A stretch of 7,857 nucleotides of DNA from positions 1 to 7,857 of the forward strand of contig JAUSKE010000173.1 of NCBI GenBank assembly GCA_030649435.1. The letters run 5' to 3'. Below are positions 1 to 7,217 of the stretch, piece by piece; positions within the stretch are counted from its first letter, which is position 1; each line of letters begins with the position of its first letter. The DNA is from Deltaproteobacteria bacterium (GTDB lineage Bacteria; UBA10199; JACPAL01; JACOUP01). Both the position numbers and the translations under genes were made by a program. The notes under the pieces were generated by a model. That model was given only the letters and a program-made list of their open reading frames with translations, searched no databases and was not told where the DNA came from.

Positions 1-660
1 GAACGACTCGCCATGTGGGCCTCGACAAGCGGTTATCATGCCGGGATCCCCGCCTTGAAACGGGCCTTGAAACGATCGCTTCAGGAATTGCAGTTTGAGA
101 GACGGAAAAATAAGTCGAAGGAACCGATCACCGCAGATGAGGTCTTTGCCACTCTCATCACCGGCGGGCTACTGGTTGGGAGTTATCGGGGGGATTCCAA
201 GGATTACCCTCCTCAACTCTGGCCTGCGATGAAAGCGGCTTATGGTTTTACGGCGAGAGAAAGGGGTGAAAACCCGGACTTGAGAAAACAGGTACCAGAC
301 CTTGTGGTGGTGAACCTGGACCTTATCAATCGTCCCATCCCATTCGATCAACTTTTGGGACAGGTTTCGACAACCAACTTTCAACATCACAATGATCAGT
401 ACAGCAACAGTTGGTACGAGAGGCCGACAGACTCCTCCTTGACAGGAAAAGCCCGATTTATCGTGTTGGCCGGTGAAGAGGGGCGTCTTTCAGAGTGGTT
501 GATCAGAAACAGGTATGTCTCAAAAGCCGGGATTCATCTCAAGAAGCTCGGTTTGCCGAGTAAGGTGGCCGTTTTGGAGCGCTCCTTGACCTCATCGGTT
601 GAGATTCCCATCCCCGAACCACCGCGGCCAGTTGCCAAAAAAGAAGTCGCCGGTAAGTAA
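1..660 (+). CDS. Unrecognised protein, C-terminal part (5' end probably outside the window)
   Basis: The reading frame is open from base 1 to a TAA at 658-660 and has no in-window stop upstream. The first ATG is at 13-15, but the 12 bases before it contain no Shine-Dalgarno-like stretch, so I treat the gene as cut by the window edge. If ATG 13 were the start, the protein would have 215 residues. I do not recognise the family. It looks like a real soluble protein: mixed charge, several aromatic residues (for example [15 protein letters not shown] near residue 65), no evident membrane segment and no obvious cysteine or nucleotide-binding motif. It ends in a proline- and lysine-rich tail ([17 protein letters not shown]) that looks disordered. 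Its last 127 nt overlap, antisense, the end of the malic enzyme gene that converges on it. The coding call rests on frame length and composition only. Confidence 0.6.
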   Translation, partial: ERLAMWASTSGYHAGIPALKRALKRSLQELQFERRKNKSKEPITADEVFATLITGGLLVGSYRGDSKDYPPQLWPAMKAAYGFTARERGENPDLRKQVPDLVVVNLDLINRPIPFDQLLGQVSTTNFQHHNDQYSNSWYERPTDSSLTGKARFIVLAGEEGRLSEWLIRNRYVSKAGIHLKKLGLPSKVAVLERSLTSSVEIPIPEPPRPVAKKEVAGK

Positions 661-1916
661 GCCTCCAATGTTTTTCGATATTCTTCTTCGGTCTTAAAAG
701 GTCTCGTGGCGACACCACTTTGAATGGCCGCCTTAGCGACAGCCGGGGCTTCCCAAAGAAGCACACGACGATCGAACGGTTTGGGGATAATGTAGTGGGG
801 GCCAAACTCGAGAGGGATGTTTTCGTACGCCTGACGGACTTCTTCAGGGACAGGCTCTCTTGCCAAGGCGGCTAAAGCCCTGGCGGCAGCAATCTTCATC
901 TCCATCGTGATGCGGGTTGCCCCCACATCGAGGGCCCCGCGAAAGATGAAGGGAAACCCCAAAACATTATTCACCTGATTAGGAAAATCAGAACGGCCAG
1001 TCGCCATAATTAAATCAGAGCGGACGGCGATCGCTTCGTTGTAGCCGATTTCGGGGTCCGGGTTGGCCAGCGCAAAGACGATCGGTTTTGGGGCCATCGA
1101 TCGGATCATCTCCGGCGTGACGAGTCCTTTCGAAGAGACACCGATGAAGAGGTCCGCCCCTTTAAAGGCCTGGGCCAAGGTTCCTTCTTCTCCGCGGGCG
1201 AATTGCCCCCGATTTTTTTCCAGATTGGGACGGCCTTTGTGCACAATCCCTTGTCGGTCGCAGAGCCAGACCTGCTCCTTGGAAAGCCCCAAGGCGCAGA
1301 GCATCCGGGCACAGGCGATCGCTGCAGCACCGGCCCCTGAAAAAACAACTTTGATCTCTTTTATTTTTTTGCCGACAACGTCGAGGGCATTCAGGAGGGC
1401 GGCGGTGGCAATGATGGCAGTCCCGTGCTGGTCGTCATGAAAAACCGGGATTTTCATGGAGGAAATCAGCTCTGATTCAATGTCAAAACAATCGGGGGCC
1501 TTGATGTCTTCCAGGTTGATCCCGCCGAAGGTTGGCTCGAGGGAACGAACAATTCGGATCAGTTCTTCAGGATCCTTGGCATCGACCTCCAGATCGAAGG
1601 CATCGATGCCGGCAAACTTTTTGAAAAGGACCGCCTTCCCCTCCATGACCGGCTTTGCTGCCATCGGGCCGATATCTCCAAGCCCGAGGACGGCGGTTCC
1701 GTTGGTAATGATGGCGACTAAATTACCACGGTTGGTGTAGGTGAAGGACTGAAGCGGGTCTTTTTCAATCTCGCGACAAGGTTCGGCAACCCCGGGCGTG
1801 TAGGCGAGGGAAAGGTCATGCTGTGTCTCGCACGGTTTCGTTGCAACAACTTCGGTCTTTCCCCTTCGTCCTTCCGAGTGGTACCTGAGGGCAGCCTCTT
1901 TTATTTTAGAATCCAT
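534..1916 (-). CDS. Malic enzyme, MaeB-type catalytic unit without phosphotransacetylase domain
   Basis: Oxidative decarboxylation of malate to pyruvate and CO2 with NAD(P)+, in the cytosol. The start at 1916 gives 460 residues; it has GGAG six bases upstream and gives the family N-terminus ([17 protein letters not shown]). The frame stays open upstream to 2117, but that part is a shadow of the preceding gene. Visible residues: catalytic Tyr39 in [10 protein letters not shown], Lys94 in [13 protein letters not shown], metal ligands Glu136/Asp137 ([11 protein letters not shown]) and Asp162 (HDDQHGTA), and Rossmann GAGAAA at 194-199 with Asp220 closing the next strand. The sequence resembles the malic half of E. 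coli MaeB from memory, but the phosphotransacetylase half is absent. The last ~40 residues (419-460) are glycine/serine/lysine-rich, unlike a malic enzyme end, and are encoded antisense to the convergent gene. Last gene of the operon; it starts inside the stop of the ACT-domain paralogue. NAD versus NADP preference is unresolved. Confidence 0.93.
   Translation of the reverse strand: MDSKIKEAALRYHSEGRRGKTEVVATKPCETQHDLSLAYTPGVAEPCREIEKDPLQSFTYTNRGNLVAIITNGTAVLGLGDIGPMAAKPVMEGKAVLFKKFAGIDAFDLEVDAKDPEELIRIVRSLEPTFGGINLEDIKAPDCFDIESELISSMKIPVFHDDQHGTAIIATAALLNALDVVGKKIKEIKVVFSGAGAAAIACARMLCALGLSKEQVWLCDRQGIVHKGRPNLEKNRGQFARGEEGTLAQAFKGADLFIGVSSKGLVTPEMIRSMAPKPIVFALANPDPEIGYNEAIAVRSDLIMATGRSDFPNQVNNVLGFPFIFRGALDVGATRITMEMKIAAARALAALAREPVPEEVRQAYENIPLEFGPHYIIPKPFDRRVLLWEAPAVAKAAIQSGVATRPFKTEEEYRKTLEAYLPATSFLATGRGGSGMGISTDEVKERSKTATLLGKPSFLR
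1906..1916 (-). other. 11-nt stop/start overlap of the two malic enzyme genes
   Basis: On the minus strand the bases ATGGATTCTAA hold both the start of the downstream malic enzyme and, in another frame, the TAA of the ACT-domain malic enzyme. GGAG at 1926-1923 lies six bases before the ATG, within the codons of the upstream gene. This arrangement suits translational coupling, which would tie the amounts of the two paralogues together. Confidence 0.85.
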
Positions 1917-3267
1917 CGGTTTCTCCAAAGTAATCTTTGTCCAGAGGGATGGAGGCGACACCGGAGGCGGTTGCCGCCTTCGCAACGGCATGGGCGACAT
2001 TGTCGTGAACATGAGGGTCGAGTGGTGACGGGACCAGCTCTTTATCCGGCGCGGAATGGGCAATCGCTTCTGCGGCGGCGATATACATTTCGGGGGTAAT
2101 TTTTTTCGCCCCCGCATCGAGAACCCCCTTCCAGATTCCGGGATAACCGATCAGGTTGTTGACCTGTGCCCCATCGGAGGCGAACGAGGCGCCTGCCTTG
2201 AGGGCGTCGACGATCGAAATCTCCGGATTCGGGTTTGAGAGAGCCAGGATCACCTGACCTTTGCGGACGAGCGTTGGTTTGATCAGTCCGGCTTGACCAG
2301 TGGTCGAGATAACGACGTTCGCCTTCTTCATCAGCTCTTCGAGGCTCGCCGTTTTTCCTCCAAACTTTTTATGGCGTGCGAGCGATTCTTCTTTAAGGTC
2401 AAAACCGATGACTGCCTTGCCTGTGTAACGCATCATCAGCCGGGCGATTGCCGAGCCGGCGGCACCAAGACCGATCTGCCCGATGGTCGCTTCATGGATA
2501 TCAAGCTCGGCCATCTTGCAGGCATTGATCGCGGCGGCCAGACTGACGACGGCGGTTCCATGCTGGTCGTCATGCATTACCGGCAGTGGTAATTTTTGCA
2601 ATTGTTCTTCAATCTCAAAACAATCAGGGGTTTGGATATCCTCAAGCTGGATCGCCGCAAAAGTGGCCGAAATTTTTTCTACCGTTTTGACAAACTCATC
2701 AATATCGAGCGTATTGATCAGGATTGGGATCATGTTCAGCCCGGTAAACTGGGCAAAGAGCGCCGCTTTTCCCTCCATCACTGGCATAGCGGCGACCGGA
2801 CCGATGTTCCCGAGACCCAAGACGCGACTTCCATTGGTGACGAGGGCGACTGTTTTGGCGATAGAGGTGTAGATCCTTGCCGCTTTGGGATCCTTCTGGA
2901 TCAATCGGCAGACCGAAGCGACCCCCGGTGTGTAAACCTTGCGTAAATCTTCAATGGAATAAACCGGAAAAGTGGGCTGGATGGTCAGCTTGCCATGCTG
3001 GTGAAGCTCGAGGACGTCGTCAATGACCTGCTCCACTTCCACATCAGGAATCGCCCGGGCCGCCTTGATAACGTTCTTGAGCTCTGCCTCATCGTTGACG
3101 ATGATTGAGATATCACGGACGTTGTGGAGTTCCCCAACCGAGACGGTGCTGATTTCACCGATGTCAGCGCCGGCCTTCGAAAGGGTGGCAATCAAACTGG
3201 CCAGCGTCCCTCGGACGTTTTTGTTTTTGCAACGAAGGGTTCGAACAAGTTTTTGTCTGTAGAGCAT
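1906..3267 (-). CDS. NAD(P)-dependent malic enzyme with N-terminal ACT domain
   Basis: A 453-residue malic enzyme, malate to pyruvate plus CO2 and NAD(P)H. Residues about 8-85 form an ACT-type segment ([20 protein letters not shown], then a GADIGEIS strand/turn and VRDISIIV), a fold that commonly binds amino acids or other small effectors. The catalytic part follows: Tyr112 in YTPGVASVC, Lys167 in [11 protein letters not shown], Glu209/Asp210 in [11 protein letters not shown], Asp234 in HDDQHGTA, Rossmann GLGAAG at 266-271 and Asp290 at the end of the second strand, which would suit NAD. ANPxP-like SNPNPE and [10 protein letters not shown] near the C-terminus are also family hallmarks. The start at 3267 is the first possible, because an in-frame TAA lies six bases upstream; its Shine-Dalgarno is weak (AAGAAG, inside a small inverted repeat). 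It begins 15 nt after the zinc-ribbon CBS gene, and its last 11 nt overlap the start of the second malic enzyme. Ligand of the ACT domain unknown. Confidence 0.94.
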   Translation of the reverse strand: MLYRQKLVRTLRCKNKNVRGTLASLIATLSKAGADIGEISTVSVGELHNVRDISIIVNDEAELKNVIKAARAIPDVEVEQVIDDVLELHQHGKLTIQPTFPVYSIEDLRKVYTPGVASVCRLIQKDPKAARIYTSIAKTVALVTNGSRVLGLGNIGPVAAMPVMEGKAALFAQFTGLNMIPILINTLDIDEFVKTVEKISATFAAIQLEDIQTPDCFEIEEQLQKLPLPVMHDDQHGTAVVSLAAAINACKMAELDIHEATIGQIGLGAAGSAIARLMMRYTGKAVIGFDLKEESLARHKKFGGKTASLEELMKKANVVISTTGQAGLIKPTLVRKGQVILALSNPNPEISIVDALKAGASFASDGAQVNNLIGYPGIWKGVLDAGAKKITPEMYIAAAEAIAHSAPDKELVPSPLDPHVHDNVAHAVAKAATASGVASIPLDKDYFGETDGF

Positions 3268-3270
3268 AGC

Positions 3271-3286
3271 TTAAGAGACTTCTTAA
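3271..3286 (-). repeat. Small inverted repeat at the ACT-malic enzyme ribosome binding site
   Basis: TTAAGA and TCTTAA form a perfect 6-bp inverted repeat around a 4-base loop. It lies in and around the 15-nt gap between the zinc-ribbon CBS gene and the ACT-domain malic enzyme gene. One arm contains the TAA stop of the CBS gene, and the only weak Shine-Dalgarno candidate (AAGAAG) is in the same arm. The stem is A/U-rich and would be weak in RNA, so a regulatory role is only a possibility. It is too short and has no U-tract, so it is not a terminator. Confidence 0.35.
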
Positions 3287-3783
3287 AGATGGCCGCTAAT
3301 ATACCGGAGGATGTCACGGATTGAAATGATTCCGGAGGCCTTTCCTTCTTTAAGAATAGGGATGTGACGGTAACCGCGGACCGACATCTTGTTCAGCGCG
3401 TAGGCGATCGAGTCATCTTCTTCCAGTGTGTCGGGGGTGGTGGTCATGACTTCCGAAATGGGGGAAGTTAGTTTTTTCTGGCCGAGAACCTTGAAGAGGA
3501 TATCCCGTTCCGTGATGATCCCCTGGAGTTTATCTCCATCCATGACGAGGAGACAACCAATCTTGGACTGGTTCATCTTTTCAATCCCTTCAGCGAGGGT
3601 CAAGTTGCCAGCGACAACGACCGGTTTTTTTGGGGATAGCTTTTGGATCGGGTCTTGGAGCAGAGAGCGGCCGATTTCCGTTTTAGGGGAAGAGATTCCA
3701 TCGAGTGCGGCGAGATCTTCATTGCAGTTTGCACAAAAATCATCCCCTTGGATATTCTTATGGCCGCAGGAGGGGCAGATCAT
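3283..3783 (-). CDS. Zinc-ribbon plus CBS-pair protein
   Basis: A 166-residue protein, probably a cytosolic ligand-sensing partner and not an enzyme. The N-terminus is a short zinc ribbon with Cys3, Cys6, Cys17 and Cys20 (CPSCGHKN ... FCANC). A linker of about 25 residues follows, then two CBS motifs at about 48-106 and 110-165. Each ends in the usual (S/T)-x-x-D signature, TERD at 91-94 and SIRD at 154-157; this motif commonly contacts the ribose of adenine nucleotides in CBS pairs. There is no attached catalytic domain, so any regulation must be in trans. The start at 3783 has GGGAG seven bases upstream and overlaps the korB stop as ATGA, which suggests coupled translation. Its position between KorAB and two malic enzymes suggests it senses energy or cofactor state for one of them; this is inference. 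Confidence 0.9.
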   Translation of the reverse strand: MICPSCGHKNIQGDDFCANCNEDLAALDGISSPKTEIGRSLLQDPIQKLSPKKPVVVAGNLTLAEGIEKMNQSKIGCLLVMDGDKLQGIITERDILFKVLGQKKLTSPISEVMTTTPDTLEEDDSIAYALNKMSVRGYRHIPILKEGKASGIISIRDILRYISGHL

Positions 3784-4823
3784 TTTGTATCTCCCTTAAT
3801 GAACCAGGTATCGCCGCTGCCCAAAAGGGCTTCCAGCTTGCCGATCCCCATTTTTTCTTGGGCCGCCTTGATCTGGTGTTCCAAAAGTTGGTCTTGGGTC
3901 TCTTTTTCAACCGACCGGAATACCCCGAGTGGTACAGGGAATTCGGGTGACTCGAGTCGTGACAGGAAAAAGGCGTAGGTTGGGTCGGCAGAGTGTTCGT
4001 CATGAACCACCAGGTCCGCCTCGGTAATGCCGTTTTGGCCGAGAGTCACGATCTCCGGTTTCCAGTCCTTCACCCGAATCCCTTTGTCCCTATTTTTCCC
4101 GAAGATGAGCGGCTTGCCATGCTCTAACTGGATCATGTTGTCGGAGCGGAGTTGGCGATCGGTGACTTCTTTGAAGGCGTCGTCGTTGAAGATGACACAG
4201 TTCTGAAAAATCTCAACAAACGCGCTTCCCTTGTGATGAGCGGCACTCCGTAAAACAGATGAGAGACTCTGCGTGTCGGAATCGATCGTCCGGGCCACGA
4301 AGGTCGCCTCTGCCCCGAGGGCGAGCGAAATCGGGTTTAACGGGTAATCGATGGAGCCAAAGGGGGTTGATTTTGTTTTTTTGCCAAACTCAGAGGTTGG
4401 GGAATATTGCCCTGTGGTCAGGCCGTAGATCCGGTTGTTGAAGAGGAGGATCTTCATGTCGACGTTCCGGCGGAGGGAATGGATCAGGTGATTACCGCCA
4501 ATGCTTAAGGCGTCGCCATCACCGGTGATCACCCAGACTTGCAAGTCAGGACGATACGATTTGATCCCGGTGGCGATGGCCGGTGCCCGTCCATGGATCG
4601 TGTGAAAACCGTAGGTGTTGACATAGTACGGGAGGCGTGAGGCGCAGCCGATTCCGGAGACGAAGACAAAATTTTCGCGCGGGATCCCGAGTTCTGGCAG
4701 AACCTTCTGCACCTGGGCCAGAATGGCGTAGTCCCCACAACCGGGACACCAACGAACATCCTGGTCCGAGACAAAATCCTGTCGTGTTAGTGCTGGGGCG
4801 ACGCGAGCCGTTTCTCCGACCAT
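3780..4823 (-). CDS. korB: 2-oxoacid (probably 2-oxoglutarate):ferredoxin oxidoreductase, beta subunit
   Basis: The thiamine diphosphate and iron-sulfur subunit of KorAB, 347 residues, acting in the cytosol on a 2-oxoacid plus CoA to give acyl-CoA, CO2 and reduced ferredoxin. Cys26 and Cys29 (WCPGCGD), Cys60 (GIGCAS) and Cys209 (QNCVIFND) match the four [4Fe-4S] ligands of two-subunit enzymes of this family. The thiamine diphosphate/Mg motif begins at GDGD (101-104) and ends at NN (129-130), followed by IYGLTTGQYSPTS. The start at 4823 has AAAGG seven bases upstream and lies inside the end of korA, overlapping it by 37 nt. The stop overlaps the next gene as ATGA. No separate gamma or delta (ferredoxin) subunit gene accompanies it, as expected for the two-subunit form. 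Substrate is inferred as 2-oxoglutarate from the KorB-like sequence and the neighbouring dehydrogenase; pyruvate or mixed use is not excluded. Confidence 0.94.
   Translation of the reverse strand: MVGETARVAPALTRQDFVSDQDVRWCPGCGDYAILAQVQKVLPELGIPRENFVFVSGIGCASRLPYYVNTYGFHTIHGRAPAIATGIKSYRPDLQVWVITGDGDALSIGGNHLIHSLRRNVDMKILLFNNRIYGLTTGQYSPTSEFGKKTKSTPFGSIDYPLNPISLALGAEATFVARTIDSDTQSLSSVLRSAAHHKGSAFVEIFQNCVIFNDDAFKEVTDRQLRSDNMIQLEHGKPLIFGKNRDKGIRVKDWKPEIVTLGQNGITEADLVVHDEHSADPTYAFFLSRLESPEFPVPLGVFRSVEKETQDQLLEHQIKAAQEKMGIGKLEALLGSGDTWFIKGDTK
4787..4823 (-). other. 37-nt korA/korB overlap
   Basis: The korB ATG at 4823-4821 lies inside korA, whose TAA is at 4789-4787. Both frames are needed here: korA reads a plausible C-terminus (VETWSEKRLASPQH) and korB reads its N-terminus (MVGETARVAPALTRQ). 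AAAGG at 4835-4831 is the korB Shine-Dalgarno. The overlap supports tight co-translation of the two subunits. A later korB start is less likely, because no comparable site is evident before the conserved WCPGCGD region. Confidence 0.75.
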
Positions 4824-6661
4824 GTTTCGACCTTTCTTGTTTTAAGGATTTCTTCGATCCCGTTAATAATCTCTTTGACCTTGAATGGTTGTCCCTGAAC
4901 CTTGGTCAGACTTTTGACCGGAATTGAATAAAGCCCGCGGAGGAGAAAGGCGAGCTGTCCCAGGTTGAGTTCGGGGATCAGGATTTTTTCAAATGAGTTC
5001 AAAACCTTTAGCAGATTGCGTGGAAAAGGATTCAAGTAGCGTAGGTGAAGACTCGAGACCGAATGCCCCCTCTTTTGCATCTCTTCCACTGCTGAGGTGA
5101 TCGCTCCGTAAGTCCCGCCCCACCCGAGAACGAGGAGTTCCCCCTCCTCTTTGCCGAAAACCTTGGCGTCCGGAATGCTCTGCGCAATCCGCGCGATCTT
5201 TTCGGCCCTGAGGTGGATCATCAGCTCATGATTTTTGGGGTCGTAACTGACATTCCCAGTAATATTTTCCTTTTCGAGCCCGCCGATCCGGTGTTCGAGT
5301 CCGGGGGTTCCAGGGATCGCCCAGGGACGGGCCAGTGTTTTTTCATCGCGAAGGTATGGTTTAAAGGTCGCGGCATCGGTTGGGTGACTGATTTTAATTT
5401 TTGGCAAACTGTCGATTGTGGGGAGCAGCCAAGGTTCTGAGCCGTTGGCGAGATAACCATCCGAAAGATAGATGACAGGGGTCATGTATTCGAGGGCGAT
5501 ACGGCAGGCCTCGATCGCCATCGCAAAACAGTCTGATGGGGTCGATGGCGCCACGATCGCGAGCGGGCTCTCTGAATTCCGACCGTACATCGCCTGAAGT
5601 AAATCCGCCTGTTCTGTTTTTGTCGGGAGACCGGTCGACGGACCACCCCGTTGCACATCGATGATCACCATCGGCAGCTCTGCCATAATGGCAAGGCCGA
5701 TTGTCTCCGCTTTGAGGGCAAGGCCCGGTCCGCTGGTTCCGGTGAGCCCAAGCCCACCGCTAAAAGAGGCCCCCAGTGCGGCCCCGGCAGCGGCGATTTC
5801 ATCTTCCATTTGTAGCGTTTTCACTCCGAAATTTTTGTGTCGTGATAGTTCGTGCAGGATGTCGGAGGCTGGCGTGATCGGGTAGCTGGCGTACAGAAGA
5901 GGTTTGCCGCACAACTGTGAAGCGGCGACAAACCCGATGGCGGTCGCCTCGTTGCCGGTGATGTTGCGGTATTTTCCGGGGGCCAGTTTGGCACTCGGGA
6001 CCCGGTAATGTTTTTTGAAGAGCTCGGCCGTCTCCCCATAATGGTAACCAGCCTTGAGCGCCATTTCGTTGGCGGCTGCAATCTCCCCCTTAAATTTTTT
6101 ATGGATCCATTGGGTGGTGATTTCCAACGGCCGTTCGTAAAGCCAGAACATCAGCCCCAGGGCGTAGAAATTTTTGCAGCGGTCGATCTCTTTTTTGGAG
6201 AGAGAAGTCCCTTGAACAGAATTGGTGTTCAACGTCGTGATCGGCAGGTGGTAGACCTCGTAACGATTGAGACTCCCGTCGTTCAAAGGGTTGGCGGCAT
6301 AGCTCGCCTTCTTGAGGTTACCGTCGGTGAAGGCATCGATATTGACGATCAGCATTCCCCCTTCTTCAAGATCCTTGATGTTGGCTTTGAGTGCTGCCGG
6401 GTTCATGGCGACGAGAACGTTCGGGGCATCACCGGGGGTTCGGATGTCGCGTGTCGAAAAGTTGATCTGAAAGCCGGAGACACCGGCGAGCGATCCGGCA
6501 GGGGCCCGAATCTCGGCAGGGTAGTCGGGAAAGGTCGAGAGGTCATTCCCCATGGTGGCGGTTGTTGTCGTGAACTGCATTCCGGTTAGCTGCATCCCAT
6601 CGCCGGAATCACCCGCAAAGCGGATGACAACATCCTGTTTCTCTTCGACCTGTTTTTTCAT
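4787..6661 (-). CDS. korA: 2-oxoacid (probably 2-oxoglutarate):ferredoxin oxidoreductase, fused gamma-alpha subunit
   Basis: Partner of KorB, 624 residues. The N-terminal ~190 residues are the gamma domain (FAGDSGDGMQLTG at 15-27, then PAEIRAPAG and VLVAMNPAAL). From about residue 235 comes the alpha domain that pairs with the thiamine site: YPITPAS at 260-266, MEDEIAAAGAALGASF at 285-300, TSGPGLALKAE at 309-319 and QRGGPSTGLPTKTEQ at 337-351. The C-terminal third (about 500-600) is the transketolase-C-like part. This gamma-alpha fusion and length are typical of two-subunit KorAB enzymes. The start at 6661 is supported by a strong AAAGGAGGA nine bases upstream. It lies 23 nt after the CBS-pair gene and overlaps korB by 37 nt. 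The reaction is reversible in principle, so the enzyme could serve oxidative or reductive TCA flow. I see no truncation or missing motif. Confidence 0.95.
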   Translation of the reverse strand: MKKQVEEKQDVVIRFAGDSGDGMQLTGMQFTTTTATMGNDLSTFPDYPAEIRAPAGSLAGVSGFQINFSTRDIRTPGDAPNVLVAMNPAALKANIKDLEEGGMLIVNIDAFTDGNLKKASYAANPLNDGSLNRYEVYHLPITTLNTNSVQGTSLSKKEIDRCKNFYALGLMFWLYERPLEITTQWIHKKFKGEIAAANEMALKAGYHYGETAELFKKHYRVPSAKLAPGKYRNITGNEATAIGFVAASQLCGKPLLYASYPITPASDILHELSRHKNFGVKTLQMEDEIAAAGAALGASFSGGLGLTGTSGPGLALKAETIGLAIMAELPMVIIDVQRGGPSTGLPTKTEQADLLQAMYGRNSESPLAIVAPSTPSDCFAMAIEACRIALEYMTPVIYLSDGYLANGSEPWLLPTIDSLPKIKISHPTDAATFKPYLRDEKTLARPWAIPGTPGLEHRIGGLEKENITGNVSYDPKNHELMIHLRAEKIARIAQSIPDAKVFGKEEGELLVLGWGGTYGAITSAVEEMQKRGHSVSSLHLRYLNPFPRNLLKVLNSFEKILIPELNLGQLAFLLRGLYSIPVKSLTKVQGQPFKVKEIINGIEEILKTRKVETWSEKRLASPQH

Positions 6662-6670
6662 TTCCGAGCT

Positions 6671-6679
6671 TCCTCCTTT
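6671..6679 (-). promoter_or_regulatory. Strong Shine-Dalgarno of korA
   Basis: The minus strand reads AAAGGAGGA, nine bases before the korA ATG at 6661. It is the closest match to the anti-16S consensus in the window and the best site in the operon, which suggests that korA is translated strongly and independently of the preceding CBS gene. Confidence 0.8.
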
Positions 6680-6684
6680 AATTA

Positions 6685-7155
6685 TTAAGCCCCTTCTTTT
6701 TCCGTGGCAATGAGTCGTGGATCCGGTGGCAGATTGAGAACCTCGTAGGGAAAATGTTCCGCCAGGTACGCAATCATGTCACGGGCTGAAACCAGGCCGC
6801 AGATGGCCCCTTTGTCATCCACGATTGGGAGGCGTCGGTACCCCCCCTTGGCCATAATGGCAATGGCGTCGGCGATCGAATGGTTCAGTTTGATGGTCTT
6901 CGGCTGGGGCGACATGAACTGGTCGATCGGTGCAGAACCGAGCTTATCAAAGGAGAGCGCTCCCTTGGTCATGGCATCTCTTTCGGTAAAGAGGCCAACA
7001 AGAAGCCCATTCTTTTGCACCAGAACAGAGCCGCGACGGGACTCTTGCATCTTGCAGATCACTTCGCGAAGAGGGGTCCCTGATTCGATAGTTAAAGGAG
7101 TTCGTAGTTTGAGTTCCTGGATCTTTTCTTTTTTTAAAGTTCGTGGAACGTTCAT
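6685..7155 (-). CDS. CBS-pair (Bateman) domain protein, first gene of the kor operon
   Basis: A stand-alone CBS pair of 156 residues, probably a cytosolic adenine-nucleotide-type sensor. CBS 1 spans about 17-75 (TPLREVICKMQESRRGSVLV ... GLFTERD at 54-60). CBS 2 spans about 82-138 (SIADAIAIMAKGGYRRLPIV ... GLVSARD at 120-126). Each ends with the T/S-x-R-D signature linked to nucleotide binding in this fold. A tail with FPYEVLNLPPDP follows the second CBS. There is no DNA-binding or catalytic domain. I choose the ATG at 7155 because AAGGA lies seven bases upstream; the ATG at 7173, six codons earlier, has no such site. It is promoter-proximal and 23 nt from korA, so it likely modulates KorAB or later enzymes of the operon. 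The ligand and target are not shown by the sequence. It differs from the zinc-ribbon CBS protein and is not a simple duplicate of it. Confidence 0.9.
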   Translation of the reverse strand: MNVPRTLKKEKIQELKLRTPLTIESGTPLREVICKMQESRRGSVLVQKNGLLVGLFTERDAMTKGALSFDKLGSAPIDQFMSPQPKTIKLNHSIADAIAIMAKGGYRRLPIVDDKGAICGLVSARDMIAYLAEHFPYEVLNLPPDPRLIATEKEGA

Positions 7156-7217
7156 GGTGAAGTCCTTGGGCATTCGGTTTGACTTAAAGGTGTGGCTATG
7201 TCAATAGGGTAGTCCGG
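7156..7217. promoter_or_regulatory. Divergent intergenic region between kor operon and nuoI-like/IDH pair
   Basis: These 62 bases are the only non-coding spacer between divergent starts and must hold, or lie near, the promoters of both units unless those extend into coding DNA. Two -35-like hexamers face each other: TTGACT at 7179-7184 on the plus strand and TTGACA at 7204-7199 on the minus strand, whose TTGAC/GTCAA cores make a spaced inverted repeat. I find no convincing -10 box for either: TCAATA (7201-7206) is a poor candidate for the plus strand, and none is visible for the minus strand. AGGG at 7206-7209 is the likely Shine-Dalgarno of the rightward gene, and AAGGA at 7167-7163 that of the leftward gene. 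Confidence 0.35.

Noticed and set aside
534..700. A rho-independent terminator between the convergent ends.
   Set aside because: I found no GC-rich hairpin followed by a T-run on either strand near 534 or 660; the genes overlap, so no spacer exists.
1063..1440. Plus-strand open frames of 60-130 codons opposite the malic enzymes, korB and the CBS genes.
   Set aside because: All lie antisense to clearly conserved enzymes, have low-complexity Ser/Arg/Pro composition and no supporting start signals.
1917..2117. An upstream 67-codon extension of the second malic enzyme (start at 2117).
   Set aside because: It lies in another frame of the ACT-domain malic enzyme's conserved C-terminus, is arginine/proline/serine-rich with no family resemblance, and the ATG at 1916 has its own GGAG site and a canonical N-terminus.
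1425..2575. Short shared DNA words (TGCTGGTCGTCATG) in both malic enzyme genes, suggesting a direct repeat.
   Set aside because: They encode the conserved HDDQH metal/active-site motif in each paralogue and reflect protein homology, not a mobile or regulatory repeat.
6008..6589. A 193-codon plus-strand open frame opposite korA.
   Set aside because: It is antisense to the conserved gamma and linker parts of korA, has no recognisable domain, and is explained by GC-biased codon use on the other strand.
7156..7173. Start of the first CBS protein at 7173 (six extra residues).
   Set aside because: No Shine-Dalgarno precedes 7173, whereas AAGGA is seven bases before the ATG at 7155. It is a preference, not a proof.
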